From contig JADJPK010000031.1 of the NCBI GenBank assembly GCA_016713305.1, positions 310,001 through 374,000 of the forward strand: a DNA stretch of 64,000 bases, written 5' to 3'. Below are positions 1 to 8,601 of this stretch, in pieces (the stretch's first letter is position 1; each line of letters begins with the position of its first letter). Position numbers and translations under genes: made by a program. Below the pieces are notes generated by a model. The model ran no database searches and was not told where the DNA came from. It was given only the letters and a program-made list of their open reading frames with translations. Origin of the DNA: Betaproteobacteria bacterium. GTDB taxonomy: Bacteria > Pseudomonadota > Gammaproteobacteria > Burkholderiales > Ga0077523.

Positions 1-871
1 TGAAACAGATGGCTCGAACGATTCCCGGTTCGACGGCGAGCCACAGGAACATGGCGAGCGACGCCAGCGCCAGTTCGGCCATCATGCCGGCTCCGCCCAC
101 GAGGAAGCGATGCCACTTGCTGCGGAACGCCGACGACGCCGAGGCGTCGACGTAGGGAATCGGCAGGAACACGAGGAACATCACGCCCATCTCGTGGACT
201 TCGCCTCCCCGCGCGCGCACGGAGCAAGCGTGGCCGAACTCGTGGATGATCTTCACGAAGGGAAAGATCAGCAGCATTCCCAGCAGGTTGCCGGGGGCGA
301 GAATGCGGTCCGCCACATTCTCGGTGAGTTCCCGCCAATGGGAAGCGGCCGCGACCGAAGCAGCGCCGATCAGAGCGAGCCAGAGAAGCAGGCCCCAGAC
401 CGAAAAGATCCAGCTGTAGTAAGGGTACGTTCGCTGGAGGAAGCGATCGGGATCGATGAGCGGCAGTTTGACCGACATCGGATTGCGGAGATTGCGCCAC
501 CACTTTCCCTTTTCCTGCTTGGTGTAGCGGCGAAGCAGTTCGTCGACGTCCGGAGCGATCTCGCTCTGCAGCAGATCCGCCCCGTGGAGCTGGCCCAGCA
601 GGCGGATCGTCTCGTCCTGCGTCGGTGCATCGTCACCGAGCCGGTGACAGGCGAGATCCCATGCGTCCTGGACGGTGCGCTCGCCGTCGAGCAGTCCGAT
701 CACCTGCCACGCAGACGGATTGAACCGGTACATCCTGCGCGAGGCGCGGTCCTGGAGCACGTACCAGAGATGTCCCCGGTAGTGGTGCCGGTGGACTTCC
801 GCATGGCTCTTGAGCCGCGGCCTGAGGCCCGCGACGCGGTACCACGACGGGCTGTGAAGATCACCGCTCAT
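1..871 (-). CDS. PqqD-like / M50 zinc metallopeptidase membrane protein (3' end outside window)
   Basis: An open frame starts at an ATG (869-871) and runs off the left edge after 290 codons without a stop. Residues about 45-115 look like a PqqD-type winged-helix domain (FNPSAWQVIGLLDGERTVQD). Two hydrophobic stretches follow (about 152-177 and 194-206), then a zinc-protease motif HEFGH at 210-214, and PYVDAS at 239-244 as in M50 (site-2 protease) peptide zinc metalloproteases. It probably cleaves or handles a peptide in the membrane. It lies 73 bp downstream of the GAF-HlyD adaptor on the same strand, so the two are likely one operon. The second zinc ligand motif would lie beyond the window. 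The family call is firm; the substrate is unknown. Confidence 0.8.
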   Translation of the reverse strand, partial: MSGDLHSPSWYRVAGLRPRLKSHAEVHRHHYRGHLWYVLQDRASRRMYRFNPSAWQVIGLLDGERTVQDAWDLACHRLGDDAPTQDETIRLLGQLHGADLLQSEIAPDVDELLRRYTKQEKGKWWRNLRNPMSVKLPLIDPDRFLQRTYPYYSWIFSVWGLLLWLALIGAASVAAASHWRELTENVADRILAPGNLLGMLLIFPFVKIIHEFGHACSVRARGGEVHEMGVMFLVFLPIPYVDASASSAFRSKWHRFLVGGAGMMAELALASLAMFLWLAVEPGIVRAICF

Positions 872-944
872 CGCGCGATCGCCGCACGATCGGCGGGCCC
901 ATTCCCGTCCCGGCCCTCAGCCTGCAGGCCCATTCGGCCCACCG

Positions 945-2819
945 TCACGGCAGCAGCCACCAGAGTTGGATGCGCAGCCAGTCGACCAGGTAGCGTGTCC
1001 AGATCCAGATGAGCTTGCGCTCTCCCACCTGCACCTTGCCGACGCCTTCCATGCCTGGACGCAAGCGCTCGACGCCCTGCTCCAGCTTGGCTTCCACCCG
1101 GAAATAGTTCTTGCCATCCTCGGCCGTGCTGACCGGCGTGATGCGCGCCACATGAATGGGCAGCTTCTGCGACGGCATGGAGGACAGCACCAGTTCGCCC
1201 TTCTGTCCGACCGTCAGATCGCGCACGTCGCGCTCGTCCACCTTCAGGACGACCCGGTAGTCCTCCAGGGGCGCCACTTCGAAGAGCACCTGGCCCCGCT
1301 GGACCGGAGCCCCGAGTTGCTGGGAGAGGTCGCCGCTCACGATCACCCCATCGAAGGGAGCCTTGATCTCCGTGCGCGCCAGCTTTTCCTGGACCACCTG
1401 CAACTCGGCCTCCGCCTGGTCGATCTGGGAGCCGATGACGCGGATCTGCGCACGGTCGTGGTTCGCCAGCGCTTCCCTGTATTGCTTCACGAGTTGCTCG
1501 CGCCGGCTGACGTTCTTGAGGCGTTCGAGCTGGAGATCGCGATCGTCCAGCCGGGCGACCATCGCTCCCTGCTTGACGACGTCACCGGGGCGGACGAACG
1601 CCTCCCGGACGTAGCCTTCGAAAGGCGCAGCGAGAGCACGCTGCACGGCGCCTTCGATCTTGGTGTTGGCCGCGACGCGGTAGGTGGCCGTCATGAACGT
1701 GAAGAACAGGACGACCAGTGCCGTGATGACCCCCGCGAGCTTCCAGACGAGGTGCCCCGGGCCGAAGAACCGGCTCCACAAGTCCTTTGCGGAATCCCAC
1801 ATGCGTCCGAACGGCCCGCGTTCGGCGGCCCGCTGCACCGAAACCAGAGGACCGAGGAGAGCCGCCAGACCGTCCACGAGTTCCACGCTGTCGGCGTCGA
1901 ATGGCCGATCGCGCTCCAGGCAGAGCGCTCCCACCGGATCTCCGAGACGGTTGAGCGGTACCGTCAGCACACCCGCGGAGCCCTGGGACTGAGCAAGCTG
2001 ATCGTGTTCCTTGCGTACGTGACCGTCGCCCTCGGGCGCGCCGGGCCAGACGAGCGTGGTCTTCTGGTCGACCGCCTCCTCCATGGCCGCTTCGATGGCA
2101 CGGGTGAGTTCGGCGTTCTTCTCGAAGTTGACGGTGTGGGACAGTGCCTTGACGCGAAGACGCTTGCCGTCCGTCACCGCGAGCGCGACGCGATCGCAAT
2201 CGAGCAGGGTCGCCAGCTCGGTCACCGTGGCCGTGGCCGCGGGAACGAAACCGTGGTGTTCGAGCGAGGCACTGAAGAGGTCGAAGACCTTGCGCAGGCG
2301 GACCGAGGTTTCGGATTCGCGGGCGTTCAGGCTGCGGCGCAGCAGGGCCTCCAGCCAGCCAGCCCCCCAGGACAGGTCGCGGGCAAGGGACTTCAGTTCG
2401 CGCTCGGCCCGGGGCTCGACATCGACGGCAACGGCGCCGAGCAGTTCGCCCTCGAGTTCGATCGGCTGGGCAACGTGGAGACGGGCATCCTTCTCCCCCA
2501 CCGTGACCGCCACGAGGGCGCGCTTCTCCAGGGCGTGTTCGATCGCTTCCGCCAGCTTGGCGCGGTCCCGCTTCGTCTCGGGCCACGCTGCAGCGGGCAC
2601 GAAACCGCGGCCGTCCGGACTGGCAAGTACCAGGATTCCGTCGACCGCCCCTGTCCGGGTGCAGGTCACCGCCAGCCAGCCGTGACAGAAGGCTTCTACA
2701 CTCGTGGCTGCCGAAAACCGGCTCCAGGCATCTTCTTCGGCCGCAGCTTTCAGCCGGACCGGGTCGGCTACCTGAAGGTGGGGACGATTGTCAGGATTTC
2801 CGGCAGTCGGGGCGCTCAT
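945..2819 (-). CDS. GAF domain-HlyD fusion, periplasmic adaptor of an export system
   Basis: 624 aa. The N-terminal half is cytosolic: a GAF-like sensor region lies at about residues 170-320 (KVFDLFSASLEHHGF... LLDCDRVALAVTDG). A single membrane segment follows near 360-382 (VITALVVLFFTFMTATY). The periplasmic half is a typical HlyD/membrane-fusion module with paired lipoyl/barrel-sandwich pieces (APFEGYVREAFVRPGDVVKQG and IKAPFDGVIVSGDLS) around a coiled-coil hairpin. It ends in an unusual Trp-rich tail (LRIQLWWLLP). GAGGAGG lies a few bases before the ATG and supports the start. Ordinary HlyD adaptors lack a GAF domain, so this one may sense a ligand in the cytosol. Its partner is the downstream PqqD/M50 protein. 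Confidence 0.85.
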   Translation of the reverse strand: MSAPTAGNPDNRPHLQVADPVRLKAAAEEDAWSRFSAATSVEAFCHGWLAVTCTRTGAVDGILVLASPDGRGFVPAAAWPETKRDRAKLAEAIEHALEKRALVAVTVGEKDARLHVAQPIELEGELLGAVAVDVEPRAERELKSLARDLSWGAGWLEALLRRSLNARESETSVRLRKVFDLFSASLEHHGFVPAATATVTELATLLDCDRVALAVTDGKRLRVKALSHTVNFEKNAELTRAIEAAMEEAVDQKTTLVWPGAPEGDGHVRKEHDQLAQSQGSAGVLTVPLNRLGDPVGALCLERDRPFDADSVELVDGLAALLGPLVSVQRAAERGPFGRMWDSAKDLWSRFFGPGHLVWKLAGVITALVVLFFTFMTATYRVAANTKIEGAVQRALAAPFEGYVREAFVRPGDVVKQGAMVARLDDRDLQLERLKNVSRREQLVKQYREALANHDRAQIRVIGSQIDQAEAELQVVQEKLARTEIKAPFDGVIVSGDLSQQLGAPVQRGQVLFEVAPLEDYRVVLKVDERDVRDLTVGQKGELVLSSMPSQKLPIHVARITPVSTAEDGKNYFRVEAKLEQGVERLRPGMEGVGKVQVGERKLIWIWTRYLVDWLRIQLWWLLP

Positions 2820-2905
2820 CGCGGACCTCCTCGCTCTTCGTTATGTGCCGACCTGAAGATCGATCGGTCTGCCCGATTCTATTCAGAGTCCCTTCGCCCA
2901 ACCCG

Positions 2906-2921
2906 TCTGAGGATCCTCAGA
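2906..2921. promoter_or_regulatory. 16-bp perfect palindrome upstream of the GAF-HlyD gene
   Basis: TCTGAGGATCCTCAGA is a perfect inverted repeat without a spacer. It lies 87 bp upstream of the GAF-HlyD start, in the 156-bp gap before the PEP-CTERM gene end. With no loop it is a poor terminator but a plausible operator for a dimeric regulator. No known binding consensus is recognised. Confidence 0.35.
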
Positions 2922-2975
2922 TGATCGGCGGATTCCCGTTCGACGAGCGCCCGAAAGGTCCGGCGGCCGTTCGGT

Positions 2976-3833
2976 TCACTCGAGCCGCGTTCTCCGCTGG
3001 CGTCTCGCTCCCACCGCCACCACTCCAAGTCCGGCGAGGATCAAAGCATACGTTTCGGGCTCCGGAACAGAGGCCGCGTAGACGGTATTCGAGTCACTGT
3101 CGTAGGAAGCCAGAGGATCGACCAACGAAAGGCCGAAATGGACCGAGTTGATCGCGGAAATCGCCCCCATTTCCTGTGCCTCGACCATGAGCATGCTCGC
3201 AAGGTAGAACGGCTGGTCGTATTCGAAGGACAGCGTCCCCTTGAGGGTCGCGTTCACGTTCACGGGCCCGTTGGATTCGGTCCTGCGAGCGGAGATCACG
3301 ATCATCGAGGAGGGGATGCCACTGGTGAAGTAGTCGGTAGCGAGGGACTCGGGGCTCCGCGACTGCATGTCCATCAACTGCTCGGGCGTCAGCTTGAGCA
3401 GGTAATAAAGTCCTCGCGCCTTGAAATCGTCCTGAATCGTCGCCGTCACGCTCGCGCTCACGCGGGCGGAACCGCTTCCACTGCCCCCTGTCACCGTGAA
3501 CTTGTCGAACCACAGTGACAGCGCATTGGCCTGCCCGGCAGGCGAGCCGGGGAGACTCGCGATTGCTTCCGCACGGTTCACGCCCATGGTCGTCATCGCT
3601 TGCGACGACAGCGCGTCGGGAATGGCCGCCTGCACCATCGACGTGCCGTTCGTCCAATTGAAGTCGTCGATGGAAGAAGAACCGGTGGTGTCATCGATCA
3701 GATCGCCATCCAGATCCGCCAGGGCCGCCGAGAGGGTGCCGCTGGAGGGCGGGATCGAAACTACAGCATGGGAAACGTCCGGGAGGGCCAGGACGATTGC
3801 GAGGCTCAACCCCGCTGCGGCGAGTGTTTTCAT
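2976..3833 (-). CDS. PEP-CTERM sorting domain protein (exported, hypothetical)
   Basis: 285 aa. An N-terminal signal peptide (MKTLAAAGLSLAIVLALPDVSHA) starts the protein. From residue 256 comes a textbook PEP-CTERM tail: VPEPETYALILAGLGVVAVG followed by ARRQRR, that is motif, hydrophobic helix and basic end. Such proteins are recognised by an exosortase and transferred to the envelope or extracellular matrix. The middle (residues 25-250) is Ser/Thr-rich, has no Cys pattern and matches no family I can name. A sigma-54-type promoter lies about 60 bp upstream. No exosortase is present in the window. Confidence 0.85.
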   Translation of the reverse strand: MKTLAAAGLSLAIVLALPDVSHAVVSIPPSSGTLSAALADLDGDLIDDTTGSSSIDDFNWTNGTSMVQAAIPDALSSQAMTTMGVNRAEAIASLPGSPAGQANALSLWFDKFTVTGGSGSGSARVSASVTATIQDDFKARGLYYLLKLTPEQLMDMQSRSPESLATDYFTSGIPSSMIVISARRTESNGPVNVNATLKGTLSFEYDQPFYLASMLMVEAQEMGAISAINSVHFGLSLVDPLASYDSDSNTVYAASVPEPETYALILAGLGVVAVGARRQRRTRLE

Positions 3834-3893
3834 GGTTCAGGTCCCTGTCGGTTCTGGTGCGTCGGGGTGGCCGGGGCCCCCTGTGGAAAGCAA

Positions 3894-3909
3894 TGCAAGA
3901 GTCACGCCG
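3894..3909 (-). promoter_or_regulatory. Sigma-54 (-24/-12) promoter candidate for the PEP-CTERM gene
   Basis: On the minus strand the sequence reads CGGCGTGACTCTTGCA. It keeps the invariant GG-N10-GC spacing and a perfect TTGCA -12 element of the TGGCACG-N4-TTGCA consensus. Transcription would start about 50 nt before the PEP-CTERM start codon at 3833. PEP-CTERM genes are known in several proteobacteria to be driven by sigma-54 with the PrsK/PrsR two-component pair, which fits this placement. Confidence 0.5.
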
Positions 3910-3932
3910 AAAAAACTACTACAACGGGAAGT

Positions 3933-4310
3933 TTATTCCTTTTCGGTCGCCTGAGAAGCCGCTTCTCCCGACCAGGTGTAAGACAAGAGTTTCCCGGACG
4001 GATCGAACTTGACCTGAAGCAGCTTGAACTGGCTTTCAGAACCGGACGGCAGGCGTGCCGACCCGTAGTAGTAGGTCCACTGGTCGTTCTTGGTCCCGTC
4101 CGCCTCCAGCACCATTCCCTGGGCAGAAGGGCTGCCGAGCATCTCCTTGACCTGCTCCTTCGTGGTCTCGCCCTGCCTTGCCCGTGAAGCGAAGTCCCCG
4201 AACTCGAAATTGCGTCCCACCTTGGCCGTTGCAGCGCAACCGGCCAGGAAGATCACACCCGTGGCCGCGAGCACTGCAAGTCTGCGCGTCGATCGAGTCA
4301 ATCCGGGCAT
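3933..4310 (-). CDS. SmpA/OmlA (BamE)-like outer membrane lipoprotein
   Basis: 125 aa with a lipoprotein signal peptide ending in the lipobox LAGC (Cys about residue 25). The mature part has the SmpA/BamE-type pattern: a short helix-rich start with GETTKEQVKEMLGSPS, then beta strands with WTYYYG and LLQVKFDPSGKLLSYTW. This fold is used by BamE and by many small envelope lipoproteins. It is not BamE itself by context, since it is next to a PEP-CTERM gene rather than fur. The function is unassigned beyond a small outer membrane lipoprotein. Confidence 0.7.
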   Translation of the reverse strand: MPGLTRSTRRLAVLAATGVIFLAGCAATAKVGRNFEFGDFASRARQGETTKEQVKEMLGSPSAQGMVLEADGTKNDQWTYYYGSARLPSGSESQFKLLQVKFDPSGKLLSYTWSGEAASQATEKE

Positions 4311-4454
4311 CGTGAACCTCCGTCGGAAGAAGAAAGAACCGCAGTTTCGACCGGACGGCGTCGGGAAAGTTGGCGGATGCCTCTCCTCTTTCCGGCGGAC
4401 AGCCTCGCCCGGATCCGCCGCGCCATCGTGGCGTTCCCGGGGGATTCCGCCCCG

Positions 4455-4814
4455 TCAGTTCGCCGGCAACGACCTGGCCACGAACTCGTCGAAGGCTTGA
4501 ACGGCCTCCGCAGCGTACATCAGTGAGGGCCCGCCGCCCATGTAGACGGCCACGCCGAGCGCTTCCATCACCTGCTCGCGGGTCGCCCGTAGCCGCACCA
4601 GTGCCTTGGCGTGAAATCCGATGCAGCCATCACAGTGTCCGGCAACACCGATCGCCAGCGCGATGAGTTCCTTCTCCAGTTCACTCAACGCACCCGGCTT
4701 CAATGCCCCCTTCGCCATCGCAGAGAAACCTGCCATGGCATCCGGCATTGCCTTGCGCAACTCGACGATTCCTTGATTGATCGATTCCGTGATCGCCACA
4801 TACGACTTCGACAT
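4455..4814 (-). CDS. AhpD/carboxymuconolactone decarboxylase family protein
   Basis: 119 aa, one CMD/AhpD domain. The catalytic signature is GHCDGCIGFHAKAL: a CxxC pair with the downstream His typical of alkylhydroperoxidase AhpD-core proteins. The C-terminal half has GVAVYMGGGPSLMYAAEA, the usual second helix pair. Members reduce peroxides or act in thiol-disulfide relay. The gene stands alone between a lipoprotein and a CBS protein on the same strand, and the specific substrate cannot be told. Confidence 0.85.
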   Translation of the reverse strand: MSKSYVAITESINQGIVELRKAMPDAMAGFSAMAKGALKPGALSELEKELIALAIGVAGHCDGCIGFHAKALVRLRATREQVMEALGVAVYMGGGPSLMYAAEAVQAFDEFVARSLPAN

Positions 4815-4906
4815 GAAGCACCTCCTCGCGACTGAAGCGCCCCATGCTAGGGATGCGTGGCCATACCCGGTTGATCGACATCAACCGTTGCGCACCGCAC
4901 CGGCAG

Positions 4907-5335
4907 TCAGCCCATGATGTAATGCTCGAGCTGCTCGATGATGAACTTCTGTTCCGCGATGGTTTCCTTGACGACGTCGCCGATGGAGATGACGCCGATC
5001 ACGTGCTTGTCCGAGAGCACGGGAAGATGGCGGACCCGCTTGTCCGTCATGACCGCCATGCATTCCTCGATGGTGCTGGAGGGCCGGACACAGATGACGC
5101 GGTGCGTCATGATGTCTTTGACGGGGGTGTCCTTCGATGCCTTGCCCAGAAGGATGATCTTGCGCGCGTAGTCTCGCTCGGAAAGGATGCCCACCAGCCG
5201 TCCTCCGTCGAGCACCACGACCGCACCGACCTCCTTCTCCGCCATGAGTTGCAGTGCAACGAAAACGGTGGCGTCGGGTGCGACTGAAATCACGCTCGAA
5301 CGCTTGCCCTCCAGAACCTGCGCAACGGTCTTCAT
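4907..5335 (-). CDS. Tandem CBS domain protein
   Basis: 142 aa made almost entirely of two CBS domains. The first is about residues 8-60 (VISVAPDATVFVALQLMAEK, VLDGGRLVGILSERDYARKI); the second is about 72-130 (MTHRVICVRPSSTIEECMAV, VRHLPVLSDKHVIGVISIGD). Free-standing CBS pairs bind adenine nucleotides and act as small regulatory or sensor proteins. The cytosolic location follows from the absence of a signal peptide. No partner enzyme is adjacent. Confidence 0.9.
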   Translation of the reverse strand: MKTVAQVLEGKRSSVISVAPDATVFVALQLMAEKEVGAVVVLDGGRLVGILSERDYARKIILLGKASKDTPVKDIMTHRVICVRPSSTIEECMAVMTDKRVRHLPVLSDKHVIGVISIGDVVKETIAEQKFIIEQLEHYIMG

Positions 5336-5500
5336 GGAGCCCTCCCTGTTCTTGGTTGGAGCCGCGAGACCAGTTTAGGGGCAAATGCGACGCAAATGAA
5401 ACAGGGAGCACGCAACCCGCCCGAAAGTCCGGCGGCAGGGACGGGGAGCGGCAAGGACAACCAGCGCGGAGAATCCGCCGAACAGAGGGGACAGGTGGGA

Positions 5501-5527
5501 CTCCGCCGTCCTACAGGATCGGCGGAG
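5501..5527 (-). terminator. Hairpin after the PEP-CTERM gene, possible terminator
   Basis: CTCCGCCG (5501-5508) pairs perfectly with CGGCGGAG (5520-5527) across an 11-nt loop. It lies 12 bp beyond the stop of the minus-strand PEP-CTERM gene. There is no clear U-tract, so intrinsic termination is uncertain. Confidence 0.4.
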
Positions 5528-5538
5528 CCCTGAAATGC

Positions 5539-6258
5539 TCAGCGCTTGCTGCGCCTGGCGACTACAGTGACAAGAGCGAGTCCGGCGGCCATCAGTGCAT
5601 AGGTCTCCGGCTCCGGCACGGCCATGGCCATGACGGAGGCCTCGAATGCTTCCTCATCCAGCCCGCGGTTGAGCACGAGGTAGAACTCGTCGGAGTCCGT
5701 GTAGCCTTCGGCGAACAACTGCAAACCGACGCGGTACGCTCCAACGGCCGGCGCAGGCAGCCCGGACACCGCACGCTGCAGCGTGAACGCCAGGTGCTGA
5801 TGGATCTGCCCGGTCGGGCCGCCATCCGAGATGGCGCCGGTGAAGTCCGGGCTCGGGCTCAGTCCCGCGGTGCCGACCACCAGTTCTTCGTCCAAGGAAT
5901 CCCGGATCACTATCGTCTCGCCATTGGGCACGCTCGATTCCCAGGAATCGCCATCCCAGAAGGCGAGGCTGCCCCAGCCCCGGAAATAGAGGATATCCGC
6001 GGGTGCGAATGTTCCCGGCTCGGAGTCGAAACCGGGATCCGTGGTGCGATATCGCGGCCCCGAGAGGAGAGTCTCGAGCGACCCCTCGAAAATCTGCCGA
6101 CCCGTCCCGTACTCCGACTCGTGATTGCCTGCGACGGTCAGCTTGCCGCCGGCGATGGACATCTCGATGTCGCCTTCGTGCAGATGCTGCGCGGCAGCAC
6201 CGCCCGACACCAGGACCAGGGCTGCCGCACTCAGCAGGCCAATCATTTCCTTCATCAT
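5539..6258 (-). CDS. PEP-CTERM protein, possible metal-related (all3515-like) family
   Basis: 239 aa from the ATG at 6256-6258, chosen because AAGGAG lies 7 nt before it; an in-frame ATG at 6285 is an alternative. The signal peptide ends at AAAQ, and the mature chain starts HLHEGDIEMSI. The C-terminus has VPEPETYALMAAGLALVTVV plus ARRSKR, the exosortase sorting tail. The His/acidic start, several internal His residues (GQIHQHLAFTL), and the position divergent to a ZnuD-like receptor recall the Zur-repressed all3515 PEP-CTERM family. That link is from memory and inferred. The protein at 8549-9433 looks like a paralogue. Confidence 0.8.
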   Translation of the reverse strand: MMKEMIGLLSAAALVLVSGGAAAQHLHEGDIEMSIAGGKLTVAGNHESEYGTGRQIFEGSLETLLSGPRYRTTDPGFDSEPGTFAPADILYFRGWGSLAFWDGDSWESSVPNGETIVIRDSLDEELVVGTAGLSPSPDFTGAISDGGPTGQIHQHLAFTLQRAVSGLPAPAVGAYRVGLQLFAEGYTDSDEFYLVLNRGLDEEAFEASVMAMAVPEPETYALMAAGLALVTVVARRSKR

Positions 6259-6285
6259 TTTCAGTCTCCTTGCGATGGTATTCAT

Positions 6286-6476
6286 ACGCTCTCCCGCCAG
6301 ATCATCTGCCATATCAACACTCGTACATCGATATCGTTTGTGCTGTACGGCTGTTCTTGCTATGTTGTTGCATCTTATGTGGCTCCATGTGAGTCGTCAA
6401 CGACGAATTCCAGGCCCCTGCGCATTCCACGGCGGACATCGTGGCGCGCCTGCCATTACCCCCGCGGGACTTTCAG
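6286..6476. promoter_or_regulatory. Divergent, AT-richer control region between PEP-CTERM and TonB receptor genes
   Basis: The strip between the divergent genes is visibly poorer in GC than its surroundings. It holds an inverted repeat CGTACA (6322-6327) / TGTACG (6344-6349) enclosing the palindrome CGATATCG (6329-6336), and a run of TATGTTGTTGCAT-like sequence near 6360-6373. This is the obvious place for a shared operator, for example Zur if the locus is zinc-controlled. No match to a canonical Zur box is visible by eye. Confidence 0.4.
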
Positions 6477-8601
6477 ATGCTTGGTCGCTTTCGCCCCGTC
6501 GCGGGGATCCTGATTGCCTTTGCAGTCGTTGCATCGGCGGAATCGCCAGCTCAGACGCCTGTCACCGCCCCGGAGGTTGTGGTTCGGGGTCAGGAGCCCC
6601 GGCCGGCGACCGTGAAGCCAAGCCCGTGGATGTGCTGACGGGCGAGGACCTTCGGCGCAACGCGGCGAACACGCTGGGGAGACCGTCTCGCAAATGGCGG
6701 GAACCCACAGCGCCTCGTTCGGACCGGGCGTGGGCATTCCGGTCATTCGCGGCATGTCCGGGGCAAGAGTCAAGATCGCCATCGACGGCATCGGAACTCA
6801 CGACGCATCCAGCTTGAGTCCGGACCACGCGGTCACTGTCGAACCGATGCTGGCCGAGGAGATACGGGTACTCCGGGGCCCGGAGGCCGTCCGTTATGGC
6901 AGCGGTGCAATCGGTGGCGCGATCGAGGTCAGCGATGGCCGCATCCTGATGCGCCGGTTGTCCCGCCCCGTCGAAGGGCAGGTCGAAACCCGCTATGGCA
7001 CGAACGGTCACGAGCGCGCCGGCGCCGCCAAGGTTCGAGCGGGCATGGGTCCGCTGATCCTGCACACCGACGTGTTCCACCGGGAAAGGGGCAACCTGGG
7101 CATTCCGGGAATCGCCATCGACGAGGGCGCCGTGCTGCGGCAATTCGGTGTACCGACCCGGCGGAACACCTCGCAGGGGGTGCCTGGCACGGACTTGCGC
7201 ACCCACGGCGGCGGCCTGGGCCTCAGCTGGGTGGGAGAGAAGCTCAACCTCGGCGCCTCCATCGGCTCCATGGAGAACAACTACGGCGTACCTCCCGGAG
7301 CCCACTCGCAGGAGACAACGGTCCTCCTCGACCCGACTCTCATCGAAGGGCAGAACGTCCGGATCGACATGCAGCAGACACGTGCCGATCTCAAGGGAGA
7401 ACTCACGGTGGGCAAGCGCGCGCTGGAGAAGCTGCGAATCCGGGCGGGGCGAGTCAACTACCGTCACGACGAACTCGACAACGGCCGGCCAGTGACGACA
7501 TTCCGCAATCACGTCACCGAGTACAGGCTGGAGGGCGACCATGCCGCGTCTGCCTCGGTGAACGGAACCATCGGCCTGCACATGACGAATCGGGACGTTT
7601 CCGCCCTCGGCCAGGAGGCGTTCCTGCCCCGGGCTCTGGTAGATTCCAACGCGATCTACGTCAACGAGAAGTTCGAGAATCGTTGGCTGGTCCTGGAAGG
7701 AGCCTGGCGCAGCGAAAACCAGGACATCGTGCCGGATCCCATCGTCCGCGGAGCCAGCGTGTTCACGTTTCCTCAGACGAGCTACCGCCCCACCACGTGG
7801 TCGGTCTCGCTGTCGCTCAAGTTCTCCGGGAAGAGCAGACTCACAGGGACGGTGTCACATCCCGAGCGTGCGCCCGACGTCCAGGAGTTGTACTCCCTTG
7901 GGCCTCACCTCGCGACGCGTACGTACGACATCGGTAACCGCAGTCTCGGTATCGAGTCCATGGAACGGCTGGATCTGGGTTACGTGCACGAATGGACTTC
8001 CGGCCGGCTGCGGCTCAACGCCTTCCGGTACGAGGCAGGAGGCTATATCTATCAGCGCAGCCGGGGGGTCTTCTACGACCTGGACCGCAGACGGCTCATT
8101 GCCCGCTGCATCCGGCCCGAGCGGTGCCTTCCGGTGTTCCAGTACGACCAGCAGGATGCCGTCTTCAACGGCTACGAAGCCGAGTGGCTCGCCCGCCTGG
8201 GGGACACGCGATTCGGCGCCATGGAAGTGACTTTCTTCACCGATGCGGTTCGAGGCCGGTTCACTGCAGCGGGGAGCGGCGACGTTCCCAGACTTCCGCC
8301 CCGACGATTCGGGGCCGAATGGGCTCACTATGCCGACAGCGGATGGGTGTCGAGACTTCGCTGGTCGCACTCGATGGCCCAGAGCAATCCGGGCGTGAAC
8401 GAGAGCCCTTCCGCCGCCTACGACCTGTTGAACCTCACCATCGACAGGACGATGGCGCCGGTCGGAGGCGTGGAGATGACCGTCTTCGCGCACGCGCGAA
8501 ACCTGCTGGACGCGGAGATACGCAACTCCACGTCGTTCCTCAGAAGCTTCACGCCGGAGGCCGGACGCCGTCTGGAAGTCGGTCTGAGGGCGACGTTCTG
8601 A
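6477..8601 (+). CDS. TonB-dependent receptor, ZnuD-like (two frameshifts)
   Basis: Outer membrane receptor, about 708 aa once two missing bases are restored. Frame 1 (from the ATG at 6477) gives the signal peptide ending SPAQ and the TonB-box region PEVVVRGQEP. A base is lost near 6614-6625 and another in the G-run at 6676-6679; the frame from 6694 on is intact. The plug reads GVGIPVIRGMSGARVKIAID then GTHDASSLSPDHAVTVEP and EIRVLRGPEAVRYGSGAIGG, very like ZnuD zinc receptors. The barrel ends in LRATF with a terminal Phe. Zinc uptake is inferred from family similarity. PEP-CTERM proteins flank it on both sides. Confidence 0.8.

Noticed and set aside
966..2924. 652-codon plus-strand open frame over the GAF-HlyD gene
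   Set aside because: No family motifs and composition typical of antisense frames; the opposite strand encodes a clear adaptor.
6355..6380. Possible Zur box (TATGTTGTTGCAT-like)
   Set aside because: Only the outer three base pairs of the putative dyad match; no TGTTATA-type symmetry is visible.
5254..6513. 419-codon plus-strand open frame across the CBS gene, a gap and the first PEP-CTERM gene
   Set aside because: It crosses an intergenic hairpin and antisense to two supported genes, with no signal or domain.
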